Source of the DNA: Hoplostethus atlanticus
Taxonomy: Eukaryota; Chordata; Actinopteri; Trachichthyiformes; Trachichthyidae
NCBI GenBank assembly: GCA_034670405.1
Contig: JAXDDX010000337.1
Location: forward strand, 1 to 64,000
DNA: 64,000 nt
Direction of reading: 5' to 3'
The notes under the pieces are model-generated. The model worked only from the letters and a program-made list of their open reading frames with translations, did not search any database and was not told where the DNA came from. Position 1 is the first letter of the stretch. Each line of letters opens with the position of its first letter. Made by a program: the position numbers and the translations under genes. Positions 34,181-45,060 of this stretch are shown here, piece after piece.

Positions 34181-35269
34181 ACTCGCTTTGGCCTCATGCT
34201 CTGAAAAACTGTTCCTCTCTGAAACCCAGGAGTTGAATTTGTCGGGCCATCCTAGCCATTTAACCAACACCATTTTTCTACGCCCCTCTCTTTTTCTAGC
34301 CAATATCTTTTCTATCTTAAACACTTTGTTTTTACCGATGATTACTTGTTGCAACTCTTTCTCATAAAAAGTACCCTGTAACACATCTCCTGCGTGGTCT
34401 TTTAATATATTGATGGGGGGTCGGCGTGCTAAACGCTGTGTCATTGTAAAATATTCATCTGTAAAAGTCTGTTCATATCCTTTTCGAAAAGCACCGCGAA
34501 GCTTTGAAATTCTAACGGTGTCGCCCAGATCAAACTTAAATTCAACAGGTGATTCGGGCTTGGTTTTGTATAGCTTGTTAAACGCATCTTTCTCATTGTC
34601 TTGATTCACTTGATCAGGAGCCATTTTGATCGATCTATGATAAGTGCTGTTGTAGCTCAACACCATATCCTGCAGTTTATCTACATAACGATGTGAATTA
34701 ACCGCCGTTAAATATCTCCACATGCAAGTTTTTAGAGTCCTGTTGAAGCGTTCCACCACGCTAGCCTTGGTCTCGTTTGACATTGAGAAATGTTTAATGT
34801 TATACGTTTCCATCAGACCTTGGAACGACTTATTATAAAATTATTTTCCGGCGTCTGTTTGTAGTTTCTTGGGTATACGGCCATGTGTTAGAATGTCACG
34901 AAAAGCCTTGGTCACATTATTCCCGGTCTTAGAAGTCAGACAGCGAACCCATGCGTATTTTGAAAAGACGTCAATGACTGTCAAAAGATAACGCACGCCA
35001 TCGTTTGCATCTGAATACTGGCCCATTTCCACCAAGTCTGCCTGAAACTGTCCATCTATCCCGTTAACTAGAACCCTATTCCTCTTAAAGTTTTTGAATA
35101 GCGGTGCATGTAATGTATAAGCATCTTGTTTAAATAACCATTTCTTTATATCTTGTAGAGGTGGAGCCACACCGATATTTTCTTTTACAGCTGTGTGTAA
35201 TTTGCTAATACCGCCAAATGCCCCTGGGTTTGCAGGGTCATAATACATTTTCTCTAAGGTACTATCCAT
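34181..35269 (-). pseudogene. Retrovirus-like integrase with chromodomain (Polinton, fossil)
   Basis: It joins the element to host DNA. The N-terminal part reads DIKKWLFKQDAYTLHAP, and the catalytic core has FQADLVEMGQYSDANDGVRY and LTVIDVFSKYAWVRCL. The second half has VVERFNRTLKTCMWRYL (catalytic Glu region), FDLGDTVRISK and a C-terminal chromodomain, IEKILARKREG to KWLGWPDKFNSWV. The parts are diagnostic of Polinton integrases, and chromodomains may guide insertion to heterochromatin. Not a single intact frame. Confidence 0.88.
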
Positions 35270-35523
35270 GTGTGATGCCGTAAACCAAATGAGAAGAGAA
35301 TGGGAGTCAAACAGTCTTTATGTTATGGAATGGGTCATTTTATTTTTACATGTTTTGTTTTTGCTCATACATCAACATACATGTACAAATAGATACATAG
35401 ACACCCAATCTTATTCACAATATCGATACACCATACATGATTATTGAAATAAAAAATAATAAAAATAGATATATGGTTTGTTGTCACAGTCAGCTGTATT
35501 CAACGTTTCGTTCATTCAATTCT
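35270..35523. other. Polinton spacer, A/T-rich
   Basis: No gene. A polyadenylation-like TTTATT lies near 35338 on the minus strand, suited to end the leftward Cys/His gene. Confidence 0.4.
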
Positions 35524-36059
35524 CTAGAAGGACACCACCCAGCTCTGTACAGCTTCAAAGATGTTAGATTCGTTGGCAGGGGTGATGAGTTTTTCTTTTA
35601 TCTCAACCAGCTTCTTGTCAATGTCGTTCTCTGCTTGCAGCTCGACAGCCACTGTTTCAGCCACACCAAGAATCTTGTCAGGTGTTGTATATATATTCAG
35701 AGTGCGCCCTAAAACTTGTATTAATATTTCGAAGAAAGACTTTGTAAATAGCTTATCACATACTTTGTCGGTAAAGTAATAGGCTGGTATTCCATATAGA
35801 CAGCTATGCCTCCTTTGGCTAGGGTGGTTTGTTTGACAACCCCAACAGTCTTGCTCCAGCTTTGTAATAAGAAGCTTTTCGATACATAGGCATGTAGTGG
35901 CCTTTAAAAGATCTATAGCCTCTGAAGGTAGACGCGGGGACAAGTCTTGAGCAGGCCCTCCAACATCTGTCTTCGCTTGACCTGTTTGCTCAGCAACATC
36001 GATCCCATTCATATCTTCTTCCACTTCTCTGAGGAATGTGAGGTTCTGTCGGCCTAGAT

Positions 36060-36911
36060 CAGGCCTGGCCAACCCGCGGCTCCCGAGCCGCATGCGGCTC
36101 TTTGCCTGGTTTCATGCGGCTCTTACGTTCATATCGAAGTTTGTGTTTGTGTTTTTTTTTAATGTGCGTGTTCGCTTCGCTTGAGTTCAATACGGTATTT
36201 TCGTCAAACGCGCATGTGCGTGAGATGAAAATACCGCAAAGTTTCCCAGTAGGGGCAAGATCATTTGAGTAAACAATTTGTGTTAAGTTCGCTCTCAAAA
36301 TGGCAGGGAAAAAATGCACAGCAAAACGAAAATATGAAGATGAACACAGGACGTTTTTAACAGAGTGGGAGAGTTTATATTTTTTTGTTGAACGTAATGG
36401 CAAGCCATTCTGCCTTATATGTTAGGCGTCATTAGCGCATTTCAAAGCTTCAAATCTTCAGCGCCACTTCAGCTCACTCCATGCTAACATCGACCAGGAA
36501 TTTCCAAAAGGGACTGAACTTCGCAAGCACAAGTTGGTCACTTTGAAAAGTCAGGCAGAAAAGCAGATACAGTTTTTCCAAAAATGTACGAAGCACTCAG
36601 AGACACCCATGTGAAAGAATTGCTTTGAGTGGCAACAACGGAATACAAGCCAGATTTGAAGAGGATTGTTCAAGGCAAGGAATGCCAGAAGTCCCACTAA
36701 GCAACATGCATAGTAAAAGAAAAACGCTATTGTAAATTATTATATTTTTGTTTGTGGACTTGGTTGAACTGAGAGTTTGTGTGTGTGAGACAGTGCACAC
36801 AATGTTCATTGTTGAAAATGACTGGCCTGTGGTCTTAGTACTGTAGGAGTCAATTTCTGTCATTATCATGTTGGTGTGTGACATTTACAATAAATCTGGC
36901 TGAGCAGAGGT

Positions 36912-36944
<33 letters not shown>

Positions 36945-37050
36945 GAAGGGATGGGGTGATGTTCATGTGTGCCCATGTGTATGATGTGGCTCTTTGCGGT
37001 AACACAGTAAAAAATGTGGCTCTTAGTCTCTGACTGGTTGGCCACCCCTG
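36060..37050 (+). mobile_element. hAT element with internally deleted BED-finger transposase
   Basis: The ends CAGGCCTGGCCAACC (36060) and GGTTGGCCACCCCTG (ends 37050) form imperfect inverted repeats. GCCTAGAT at 36052-36059 and 37051-37058 is a perfect 8-bp target duplication, diagnostic of hAT. Subterminal GCGGCTC and TGTGGCTCTT words are typical of the Charlie-like branch. At 991 bp with only transposase remnants, it is non-autonomous. It inserted into the Polinton after that element arrived. Confidence 0.93.
36301..36700 (+). pseudogene. hAT transposase remnant (BED finger and C-terminal tail)
   Basis: The frame from 36301 reads MAGKKCTAKRKYEDEHRTF, then FVERNGKPFCLIC, SNLQRHFSSLH and KGTELRKHKLVTLKSQAEKQ. 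The two Cys and two His fit a BED-type zinc finger like those of ZBED5 or GTF2IRD2-related transposases. One stop (TAG, near 36423) follows the second Cys. After about 36580 the catalytic region is missing and the sequence jumps to a C-terminal tail, HVKELL then VATTEYKPDLKRIVQGK, with a TGA at the expected Arg. The protein is dead. Confidence 0.8.
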
Positions 37051-37340
37051 GCCTAGATATTCGCCATGTCCATACAGCCATGGTTTATTTTCTTTATCTT
37101 CATCATCATATCCACATCCTGCTGTCTCATCTTGTGGCAGTGTCTTGTTGAACAACTGATTGCAACATATCCATGGGTCATCGCTAGTCAGACGCCGGGG
37201 TTTGATTCTTCTGACGGGCGCATTCGGAGCGACCACCGGCACATCATCTTATCGGTTCTCAAGGTCCGGGCTCTGATAGCTCAAGTTACCCGGCATGGGT
37301 TGATCATCGATGGGTTGTGAGGGTGTTGGAGAGGCGGCCA

Positions 37341-37910
37341 TAGCGGATGGTATTGCTTCCAAAATGAGCTTCCAAATGATGACGCCATTAGTGTCCGTCT
37401 CCGTATTTAACCTTTTTTTAAATCCCGCCTCTTTTTTTTTTCTCTTTTTCTCTTTTTTCTTTTTCGACCTTCCGGTCGAAAAAATGCTTCTGAACAATAG
37501 GATCATAAAACAAAAACACTTTCCCATAGCACTCCAGATGTCACACAACCCCCAATGCCCCACGGGTGGTCAATACCCCCGTTCAGGATCAAAAGAACAA
37601 ATGAATGACGCCTCCGCCCACACACTCTGAAATACCTCATCATTAGGATCATTACATAATTAAAAGGTCACAACATGTCACATCACACAGGTCATCATTC
37701 AAAACTGGCAATTACTGACAGGCTGTCAATCAAAAGGAGGTCAATAGGTCATCATTCAAAGCTGACAAATTACTGACAGGCTGTCAATCAAAAGGAGGCC
37801 AATAGGTCATCAATCAAAACTGTCAAATACTGACAAGCTGTCAATCAATCGAATGGGGGTCAAAAGGTCATCAATCAAATTTTGACAGGAGGCGTCCTTT
37901 ATTAACTACT
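37341..37910 (-). repeat. Right Polinton terminal repeat
   Basis: The outer 400 bases (about 37510-37910) match 22540-22920 in reverse. They contain three units of about 58 bases (GACAGGCTGTCAATCAAAAG at 37717 and 37775, then a variant at 37832). Inside lies a T/C-rich tract (37425-37465). Confidence 0.9.
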
Positions 37911-37916
37911 CACACA

Positions 37917-39225
37917 TGCACAGTTTTTCCATACTGTTGCATTTTCCTATTGAAGCTATGGGGGCAGCAGCCATATAGTATGAGCTTATTACCATTGTAT
38001 ACATCACATGTTAGCATCTTAAAATTGATCTCAAGAATTTATTCTCTCTGTTATCTCTGTTAGGGGGGTTTAGGAGAAACATTTCAGATGTAGGTGATCA
38101 CAAAATGATACAAAATTGAGATCTTCCCTGTTTCTTAAAAGATGACGTAAAGACGTTTCTGAGCAAAGGACTTTTCCTCTGGGTTTGAACAAGTAGCCAT
38201 GGCTTCTCAGGATGAGAAGTTAAGATGTGCTTCCTCTGAGCATTAAATGCTGTGTGCAATTATCCACGTTTTGGTTTAGTAAATGAATGTGATCTATTTC
38301 AATAATCTCCTCCTTCATTTTTGCATCCTTCCATCATTAACTCCTCAAAATCCATTACATACGTTTGGGTAATTGGGTAAAACTTGCTAAAAGTGTCTAC
38401 CCAATTTCCATGTGCAAAATGCTTGTGCGCACAGGTTAGTAGATCTAAATCTGTATTTTTTTGCATGCAAGTACATTAGTCCCACTGCATTAGCGCCACT
38501 GCAAACCTTTAGTAAATATGGCCCTCAGTTAGTAGTCTCCATGTTGTGGCAGCATAATAGTGGAAGGGTTTGTCTAATGATATATTCAAATATTGTATTT
38601 ATGTATTATTCAATTATTCATTCATTATTATTCAAATTTAATTAAACCATTCATTATAGTGTTAGTTTTAAGATTTAGTGTCATTATAGTGTCAGTTTTA
38701 ACAGAATAACTTGTCAGTTCAACTGTCAGTTTGCTAGGCTAATGATTTTATTACAATCATGTTCAATGACATGATAAACATTGTCAATAAACAAAGGTAC
38801 ATTTTGGAAGAGCACAATTTTTATTTTGTATTAGCAGTATTAGAGTAGGGCCATACAAAGTTAATTAACTGTTTATGGTTGTTTTATTTTCTTCAGAAAA
38901 GTGAGGCGAGCATGGAAAAAAAAAAATCAATAAGGTTAGGAGCTGGAAAGCATCCTGAGACCTGAGAGGGAGCTTTGGACTGAGAGAGGACTGCGCCGGA
39001 AAGCGGCAGTCAAGATCGGCGAGTTTGATGTAGAGAGAGAGTCTGCTACAGAGCTACAGTCACTACAACTCTTGACCGCTGCATTCCAGCTCATCTCTCC
39101 TGGCTGGTGCACCTTCCGTCAGTCCTGCCAGGTCAGCTGCAGAGCACAAAAGCTGCCGAATCTAAGGACACTTTCCAGCTCCAAACCTTATTAATCTTAT
39201 ATTAATATTATAATATTACTTATAA
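37917..39225. other. Intergenic, no gene recognised
   Basis: AT-rich DNA beyond the Polinton. A GC-richer island at 38935-39180 (GAGAGGACTGCGCCGGAAAG and following) reads open in places but shows no domain that I know. It could be a fragment of an unrecognised repeat. Confidence 0.35.
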
Positions 39226-40157
39226 TATACACTGTTCACCAAAGTGGTGGTGTTTTCAGTCCAGAGCTTGAAAGTTTGTGAACCCCTTGTGCTAGTCTAG
39301 AAATTTGGGTTTTTGCCATGCAATCCCTAAATAATAGGGTATGAAGTTAACCAATCAAAGGTCAGATCTTTGGGAGGAGTTTGTGTGGCACTAAATACAC
39401 CACACCTGTTTGGTGTTGCTGCTCTGGACAGAAAATATGGTTGTATTCCAAAATGCCATGTTTGGCAACAACCCAAAACTGGAGTCAAGGTCTGGGAATG
39501 TTTTTCTTCCTCCGGACCTGGATGACAACATCATTAAAGGAACCATGAATTCTGAGGGATACCAGAGAATTCTAGACCAGAATGTCAGGCCATCAGTCCG
39601 AGAGCTAAAGCTGTGTAAAGTGACTGTTCCACCAAGTTGACGATCCTCAGCATTCAAGCAAATCTACCAAAGGATGGCTCAGGAAGAAGTTTAGTGTTTT
39701 GGATTGGCCTGAAGTGGCTGTTGCCTTCAAACCTCACTGAGTTGGCCAAGTTAAATCTAAATAGGAGTGGGCGAAAATCCCTCAAGGAAGATGCCAGAGG
39801 TGCCACAAGTTATTGACTGAAGGAGTTCACATATTTTTGCACAATAGGGTATCTGAGTTTTTGTTAAATAATTTGTTAAATAAACCCTCTATGGCATGAA
39901 TTTTTATTTTGGGGGAAAAAAAATATTTCACCCCATTTTTTGGGAGCTTGGGGGTCCCTGATAATATATCCATCATAAGATATTGGTTTGTTGCCTCAGG
40001 GCAACAATGTGCTTCGAGGGTACTGAAACACCAAGGTTTTCTATAGTACATATGATAAGTGGAATAAGGAAAACAAGCAATATATGCATTAGAAAAAGTT
40101 TTATTTTGACAAACACATTTCATATAAACATATAAACCAACGTCCAAATGACTGTCT

Positions 40158-40280
40158 GTGTGTGTGTGTGTGTGTGTGGAGGGGTTAGCCTGTGTGTGCG
40201 GGTATATGTGCGAGTGTGTGTGTGTGTGTGTGTGTGTGTGTTTCAGTGTGTCTGAATGTGTGTTTGTGTGGGTTATTGTT
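40158..40280. repeat. TG microsatellites
   Basis: Runs of TG at about 40158-40179 and 40213-40242, inside the piggyBac element. Confidence 0.9.
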
Positions 40281-40486
40281 TGAATCAGTGTTTCTCTTTT
40301 TGACGAAGCACACTCTGATTTCCTATTCTGTGTGGGACCTCAGGAAGCAGTTGCTGGTGGATGTGAAACAGAGGTGGACATCACATTTCCAGCACTTGGC
40401 TTTTGGTGTACCTGTGCACCCTGGTACCTTGCATCTCCTTCTTTTCAGCCATAATCATCCAGTGGGCTGTGGCATCCAGGCACACA

Positions 40487-41300
40487 TCAGGGAATTGGAG
40501 CAGCGGGTCCTTTTCTCCTCTTCTCCTCATACTCACCAGCAATTGTGGAACTGGGACGACCTTTCTTGCGCTCCAGACTCTTTCCACTTTTGCATAGGCC
40601 TTCAGCGATGTATGACTTGAAGGTATACAGCTTCATTTGTTCCTTCTTTCTCATGCCAGTGCCTTCACAATCTCTTCGGTAGAGCAGCCAGGTGGTCATG
40701 ATGATCATATCCAGGAAGTGGAACACCAGCCGGTGGCACCACTTCTTTGATCTGATTTTGTTCCGGTACAGTGCAATCAGTGAGTCAAGCAGATCCACCC
40801 CACCCATATTCTTGTTGTATTCTTTCACCAGGGCAGGGGACTTTGGTGATCATCTTTCGCTTGCGATCCCACCTGTCAACCTCGGTGACTAGGTGGGCTC
40901 CAGTGTAATCACTCAGAAGGGTCACTGAGCGGTTATCGTACCACTTCACAACGTGCAAGGTGGTTTCTCCAACCATGGCCATCTTCTGTTCAAAAGATCC
41001 ACGTCCTGCTCTCTTCAGCTCAGCATCGCACATCAAGTTGACGCCTGGTAGTCTGTTGCCACGAACAGTACCAGTGCAGTGAATTCCCTGCTGAGCCAGT
41101 GTGAGCACAAGAGGGACCCTAACTGCTTGATCATGTTCCTTCCGCCCATAAAATGTTCTTGTGTCCATTTCCTGTAAGTATCAGTAGATAGTAAAGTAAA
41201 AACATTGACTATGGTCATAATTATGCATCCAAGCACATCTCCACACTTTAGCATGATATTGCCCGAACTGCACAATGTTGCCCTGAGGCAACGAATCAAA
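40487..41300 (-). pseudogene. piggyBac transposase remnant
   Basis: Two overlapping frames carry the C-terminal half of a DDE_Tnp_1_7 transposase: VPLVLTLAQQGIHCTGTVR, LPGVNLMCDAELKRAGRG, VVKWYDNRSVTLLSDYTG (containing a catalytic Asp region), then YNKNMGGVDLLDSLIALYRN and KWCHRLVFHFLDMIIMTTWL. The change of frame falls near 40830. The N-terminal part is missing, and the C-terminal Cys-rich domain is not evident. Inactive. Confidence 0.9.
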
Positions 41301-41804
41301 AAACAGTTTTAGTATATAAATAAAAACAAAATAAGTCTTTAAACAATCAAACATGCTTCATTACATACTCATGCACATGCATATATTTTTTTTATATAAA
41401 GTTATTTCAATTTAAACATGTTAAAAAGTGATATTTATCTTACCAATTGGTGGCACCAATCCCATGCGGCTTTGCTTCCTGAAAGGACTGCTCCACCCCC
41501 AGACAAAAGGTCACACCCACTTCAGCCCCTCATTTCATTGGACACAGACATGTCAGGTGATATATATATTTTTTTTTATTTAAAAAAAATTAAAGGGACT
41601 GTGTGAGGTCCAAAAAGGTAGTTTGTTGCCTGAGGGCACCACCATGCCATAGAGGGTTAAATAAACAGTGAAAGTATATCATTTATTTGTGTATGTTCTT
41701 TATTTTGTATATCTTCATAAAAATTTAGTAATTCCTCTATATGAAATAATGACCATGTCCTGTAGGGTTCACAAACTTTCAAGCATGACTGAGATGCTTA
41801 CACA

Positions 41805-42065
41805 TTAAAATGTAATGAATCACATATACTATTGAAAACCTCTCACACACATTATTGAAACACTCATAAACATGACTGAAATGTATTATGCTCATATAGC
41901 ATGCACCAGTGAAATGCTGTCACAAATGCTTTTGAAAACCTAATGAAATACTTTCATATTCACTATTGAAATGCTGTCATATACACTATTGAATTATTTT
42001 TGTCTTGTATTCACTATTGAATCACTCGCTATTAAAACATTCTTGCATACACTAGTGAAATGCGG
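41805..42065. repeat. Degenerate 25-35-bp minisatellite
   Basis: Imperfect units of the type CATA(C/T)ACTATTGAAATGCT recur about eight times, directly beside the Tc1-like relic. Confidence 0.7.
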
Positions 42066-43430
42066 CAGCAGAAATTTCAAATGGGTAGCTTTCTTGCATA
42101 GAGCTTCAAGTGTGCCAACCTCATTATTATAGACTAATTTGGTCATTAATTATTATTGATTAATTAATAGATATATTTAAAAAAAAAAAAAAAGTGCTTA
42201 CTTAAATGTGCATTTGATTGACAAGTAATACATTGTAAAAATCAATTAATAATGTTGTTTTGTTCATAATGTTGATTAAATGTGGCAGTTGTTAATTCCA
42301 TTTAATAATTTTGTTTTTAAGCAATTAATAAATTAATGAATTTATAAATTGATTTGTTAAATTATTTTAATTAGACATTTCCATTTTATGTTTTGTTATT
42401 CCATTTACTAATATGCTTTCCAATTCCTTTTCCATCTCACAATTCATTGGTCCCATTGCTTTTCCATTTACAGTTTCTGCTTGGGCTACACTTTATTTTT
42501 AGATGACCCTTGTAATTAGATGATGCAAGATGAAAATAATACAAAGTCCAAGCCTCAGAGAGGTAACAGTGAGCACTCATTGGCCAGCTGACACAACCTG
42601 TCTGCAGTCAGGAGGCTATAGCTATAGCTTCCTGTCAGGGACCTCAGCAAGCCTCAGACAGGCAGTCACCAACCTGACTGTGTGCCATCACAATCCTCAA
42701 AATTCTCCTCCAACCAAGAGCGGAGTGGAGTAAATCCTGTCGACAGCCAGCATAACACGGGATTAACTTTAACCAGCAATTATCTTGTGACCTGCCTAGC
42801 TGCTACTAGCATACTGAGTAAAGCCCAATTTCTCAAAAGAACCATAAAGAAGGCCATCTCACTCAACTGACTTACAATGGTCTAAATAACTTCTTATTAC
42901 TGCTAAGATGTTTTGAAAAATTGGAATTTGTTCAGTATGCTAGTAGTATTTTACAGTATCTTAGTACAGATTCTGAGCTAATTGCTGGTGGTAAGCTCTC
43001 TTACCATCCATGGCACAAATGGGCAGCTACCAATTCTTCAGGGGGGGATAGCAAAGTAACCCAACTCCAGTTCGGTGTCAAGGGTGTCAAGCAGATCACT
43101 AGTTGAACACCTGAATGGGGAAGCAAGACTTCTGATATGCCCCCCAAGAGAGGCTCATCTCTTCAGTCAGGTCGAGAGACGGGGGCTCAGGGTCCGACCA
43201 CGGAATCCCCAACTTCTCCAAAGCCCCCTCTATCAATTCCTCATGATATGGGCCTCGCACAGAGTTGTGGTGTGTCCCCATTTGTGTCTTTTCCATTGGC
43301 TCATCTCTTTGTTCTCTCCTCTTCCTCAGAACCCCATTGGGCTGTGTAAGAATAGCGCAGCTCCTGGTGGTGAGATGTCAGTTCCCCCTCTCCTTTGCAA
43401 GTGTGCTGGGAGGGGAGATGGTGGGGCAGG
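42066..43430. other. Intergenic, no gene recognised
   Basis: AT-rich to 42480, with runs of ATTAAT and an A run at 42180. The remainder is mixed. Frames at 43075-43437 (+) have no domain and overlap frames on the other strand. Confidence 0.4.
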
Positions 43431-43710
43431 ACCCTGAGGCAACACCCAGGGCTAAATGAGACTCTTCCATGTCTTCATCCTCCCCCAGGCCACTGTAGGC
43501 CATGTGGCAGTAGGAGGGTGATTGGAGTCAAACAGCTCCACCCGGTGGTGAATCACCCCAGCTCCCAGTGTCCAACAGTAGAAGCCTGTGGTTGTGCTGG
43601 GCAGCTCCCAGTGTGAATGTGTCAAAATGTAATGTAATGTTGCTGGAAACCTTCATGGAGCTCAGTTGACTTTCTGTGGATAATCCTTGGTTAAAGAAGA
43701 AAATAAATCA
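43431..43710 (+). mobile_element. SINE-like repeat family A, copy 2
   Basis: It has the same order of blocks as the copy at 6440-6741: CAGCTCCCAGTG, CAACAGTAGAAG, TGTGGTTGTGCTGGGCAGCT, CCAGTGTGAATGTG, GAGCTCAGTTGACTTTC and an A-rich tail near 43695. There are fewer internal units. The left edge is unclear. Confidence 0.5.
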
Positions 43711-43871
43711 TGAATACTGTTTGCAGGAGGAACATTAACACTTCTCTCACCTCTCTCTCCCTTTCTCTGTCTTTCGTTTGTTGCTAAAACACACTGGCCT
43801 ACCGACTGTCCAGAGTCAGGTGGTGAGCTGAAACCAGATTTGAACTGTGAAAGAAGTTAGTATGATATTGT

Positions 43872-44481
43872 CAGTGTTGGGGATGTTACTCTGAAGTTGC
43901 CAGAGTAGTTGTCCAAGCTACCGGTTACTTCACATTGGAAGAAGTTAAACTGCAATCCTTACCTCAAGACAAATACAGTTTGATGACTAGTTACTCAGAA
44001 AAAGTAATTCAAAAGTACATTGTCAAAAATGATTCCATCTTATATAATACAAAACGTGATGCAAAAATACCACTGATTGGGATGTAAACAAAAATTAAAA
44101 CCTAAAGTCTGGAAGTAAACAAACCAAATAACCCTATCTGGCTTCACCACAATGTGGTGTAATGTCCTACATTTACAGTCAGTTTAGACCTAAACCCAAA
44201 CCGAACTACACTATTTGGCTTCTGCATAGAGAAAAGTTGAAGGAATATCATCTTTTTGTTGTATGCAAACTTAAAATAAATGAAAGGGTCCACTGGTCTA
44301 TAGTGGGGTTACACCCAAAAATAATTGGTAGTTGCAGTAGTTAAGTGCAACTCAAAATGAAAATAAAGTATTAAACTATTATAAGCACTATTCATGTTTG
44401 AATTTAGTTACAGCCACTCTACTGCAAAACTAGTTAAACTACTAGTTTAATTCCATGTAGTTCAACTACTCACCAACACTG
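43872..44481. mobile_element. hAT-like MITE
   Basis: The left end CAGTGTTGGGGA and right end TCACCAACACTG are inverted, the form seen on many fish hAT MITEs. The adjacent octamers GATATTGT and GACACTGA match at 5 of 8 positions, so a decayed 8-bp duplication is possible. Non-coding. Confidence 0.6.
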
Positions 44482-44519
44482 GACACTGACAGTTATGTTT
44501 TCAGCATGTCCTTCTTCTT

Positions 44520-45060
44520 CTTCTTATCGTATGCCGTTTCTCTGGTTGTCCCTTAGGCTGTGGCAGGAGGCCAGTATGCAGCAATTTGTTTTTTCACTCA
44601 AAAGGTATTTGAGTTTGTCCCTTTCTGATTGTTTCAAATTTTTTATATTTGTTTTGAATTTTGAGGAATAATAATGCTCCAGTTTCTGAATATATGTCGC
44701 AGTGTAGCAGACAATGTAGCTCTGTCTCCACTTCCCCCTGTATGCAGAGTGAGCACAGCCTGTCCACCCAGTCTCCGGGCTGTACCTAGTCAATATTCTT
44801 CTCAATTTATGATCAGTCACGGTGGTGAGATATTCTGCCATTGTGTACTGTTGGTTTAGAGCTGAATAACAATCCATTTTGCTTTTGTAGTGTCTTTCCA
44901 ATAAGTGATATATTTCTTTTTTTCATTTTGTCATAATTTGGTTGGCCAGATTGTCTGTGGGCTGACCCGAGATTCTGTTGGGTTGGTACCAGTAGAGGTT
45001 AGGGAACTGAGCCTCAGGACCAGCTGGCTGAAGGGACTCTTCGCCAGGTTCATCTCTTGC
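44520..45060 (-). mobile_element. L1-like LINE ORF2 C-terminal relic
   Basis: The frame 44901-44524 reads YKSKMDCYSALNQQYTMAEY, LTTVTDHKLRRILTRY, then YRGKWRQSYIVCYTATYIQK. This resembles the region after the reverse transcriptase in L1-like LINEs of fish. The sequence to its right (45000-45060) may belong to the same element. I cannot place the clade with confidence. Confidence 0.45.

Larger units (their letters stand above)
35524..37340 (-). pseudogene. Polinton right-end Cys/His gene, split by a hAT element
   Basis: Coding-like sequence lies on both sides of the hAT insertion (37340-37059 and 36051-35524). The upstream part has PRRLTSDDPWICCNQLFNK. The downstream part has a compact Cys/His motif, CWGCQTNHPSQRRHSCL, with potential metal ligands. 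I associate HPSQ-type motifs with uncharacterised genes near other animal Polintons, which is recollection only. It is the outermost gene of the leftward group. The insertion has destroyed it here. Confidence 0.55.
22540..37910. mobile_element. Polinton/Maverick element (fossil)
   Basis: A 15.4-kb virus-like DNA element. Its ends are inverted: AGTAGTTAATA at 22540, mirrored by TATTAACTACT-type sequence ending at 37910. CACACA at 22534-22539 and 37911-37916 is a perfect 6-bp target duplication, the size known for Polintons. I count about five differences in the first 90 bases of the two terminal repeats. Parts, left to right: a possible spliced leader gene, an acidic protein, polymerase B, packaging ATPase, an unknown conserved protein (all +), then protease, major capsid, basic core protein, penton-like protein, integrase and a Cys/His gene (all -). 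It is broken in several places (roughly five to eight) and holds a hAT insertion. The many long frames suggest a fairly recent arrival. Confidence 0.96.
39885..41656 (-). mobile_element. piggyBac-type element
   Basis: The ends CCCTCTATGGCATG (39885) and CATGCCATAGAGGG (ends 41656) are perfect 14-bp inverted repeats. Subterminal TTGCCTCAGGGCAA and TTGCCTGAGGGCA palindromes follow. TTAAATAAA borders both sides (39876-39884 and 41657-41665). It includes the piggyBac target TTAA but is longer than the usual 4 bases. Internal sequence encodes a degraded piggyBac transposase on the minus strand. Confidence 0.88.
39266..41784 (+). mobile_element. Tc1-like relic interrupted by a piggyBac element
   Basis: The 20-base word GCTTGAAAGTTTGTGAACCC at 39266-39285 is exactly mirrored at 41765-41784, so these are terminal or subterminal inverted repeats. 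Between them, 39470-39800 holds decayed Tc1 transposase-like sequence (the segment around 39655-39710 corresponds to the usual KHTSK...EWLKKKK...VLDWP block). Without the piggyBac insertion the relic is about 750 bp. The outer ends may extend to about 39228 (ACACTGTTCACC). Confidence 0.65.

Noticed and set aside
22540-37910. An integrated adenovirus or other free virus, suggested by the protease and capsid genes
   Set aside because: The retrovirus-like chromodomain integrase, protein-primed polymerase, long terminal repeats and 6-bp duplication together identify a Polinton.
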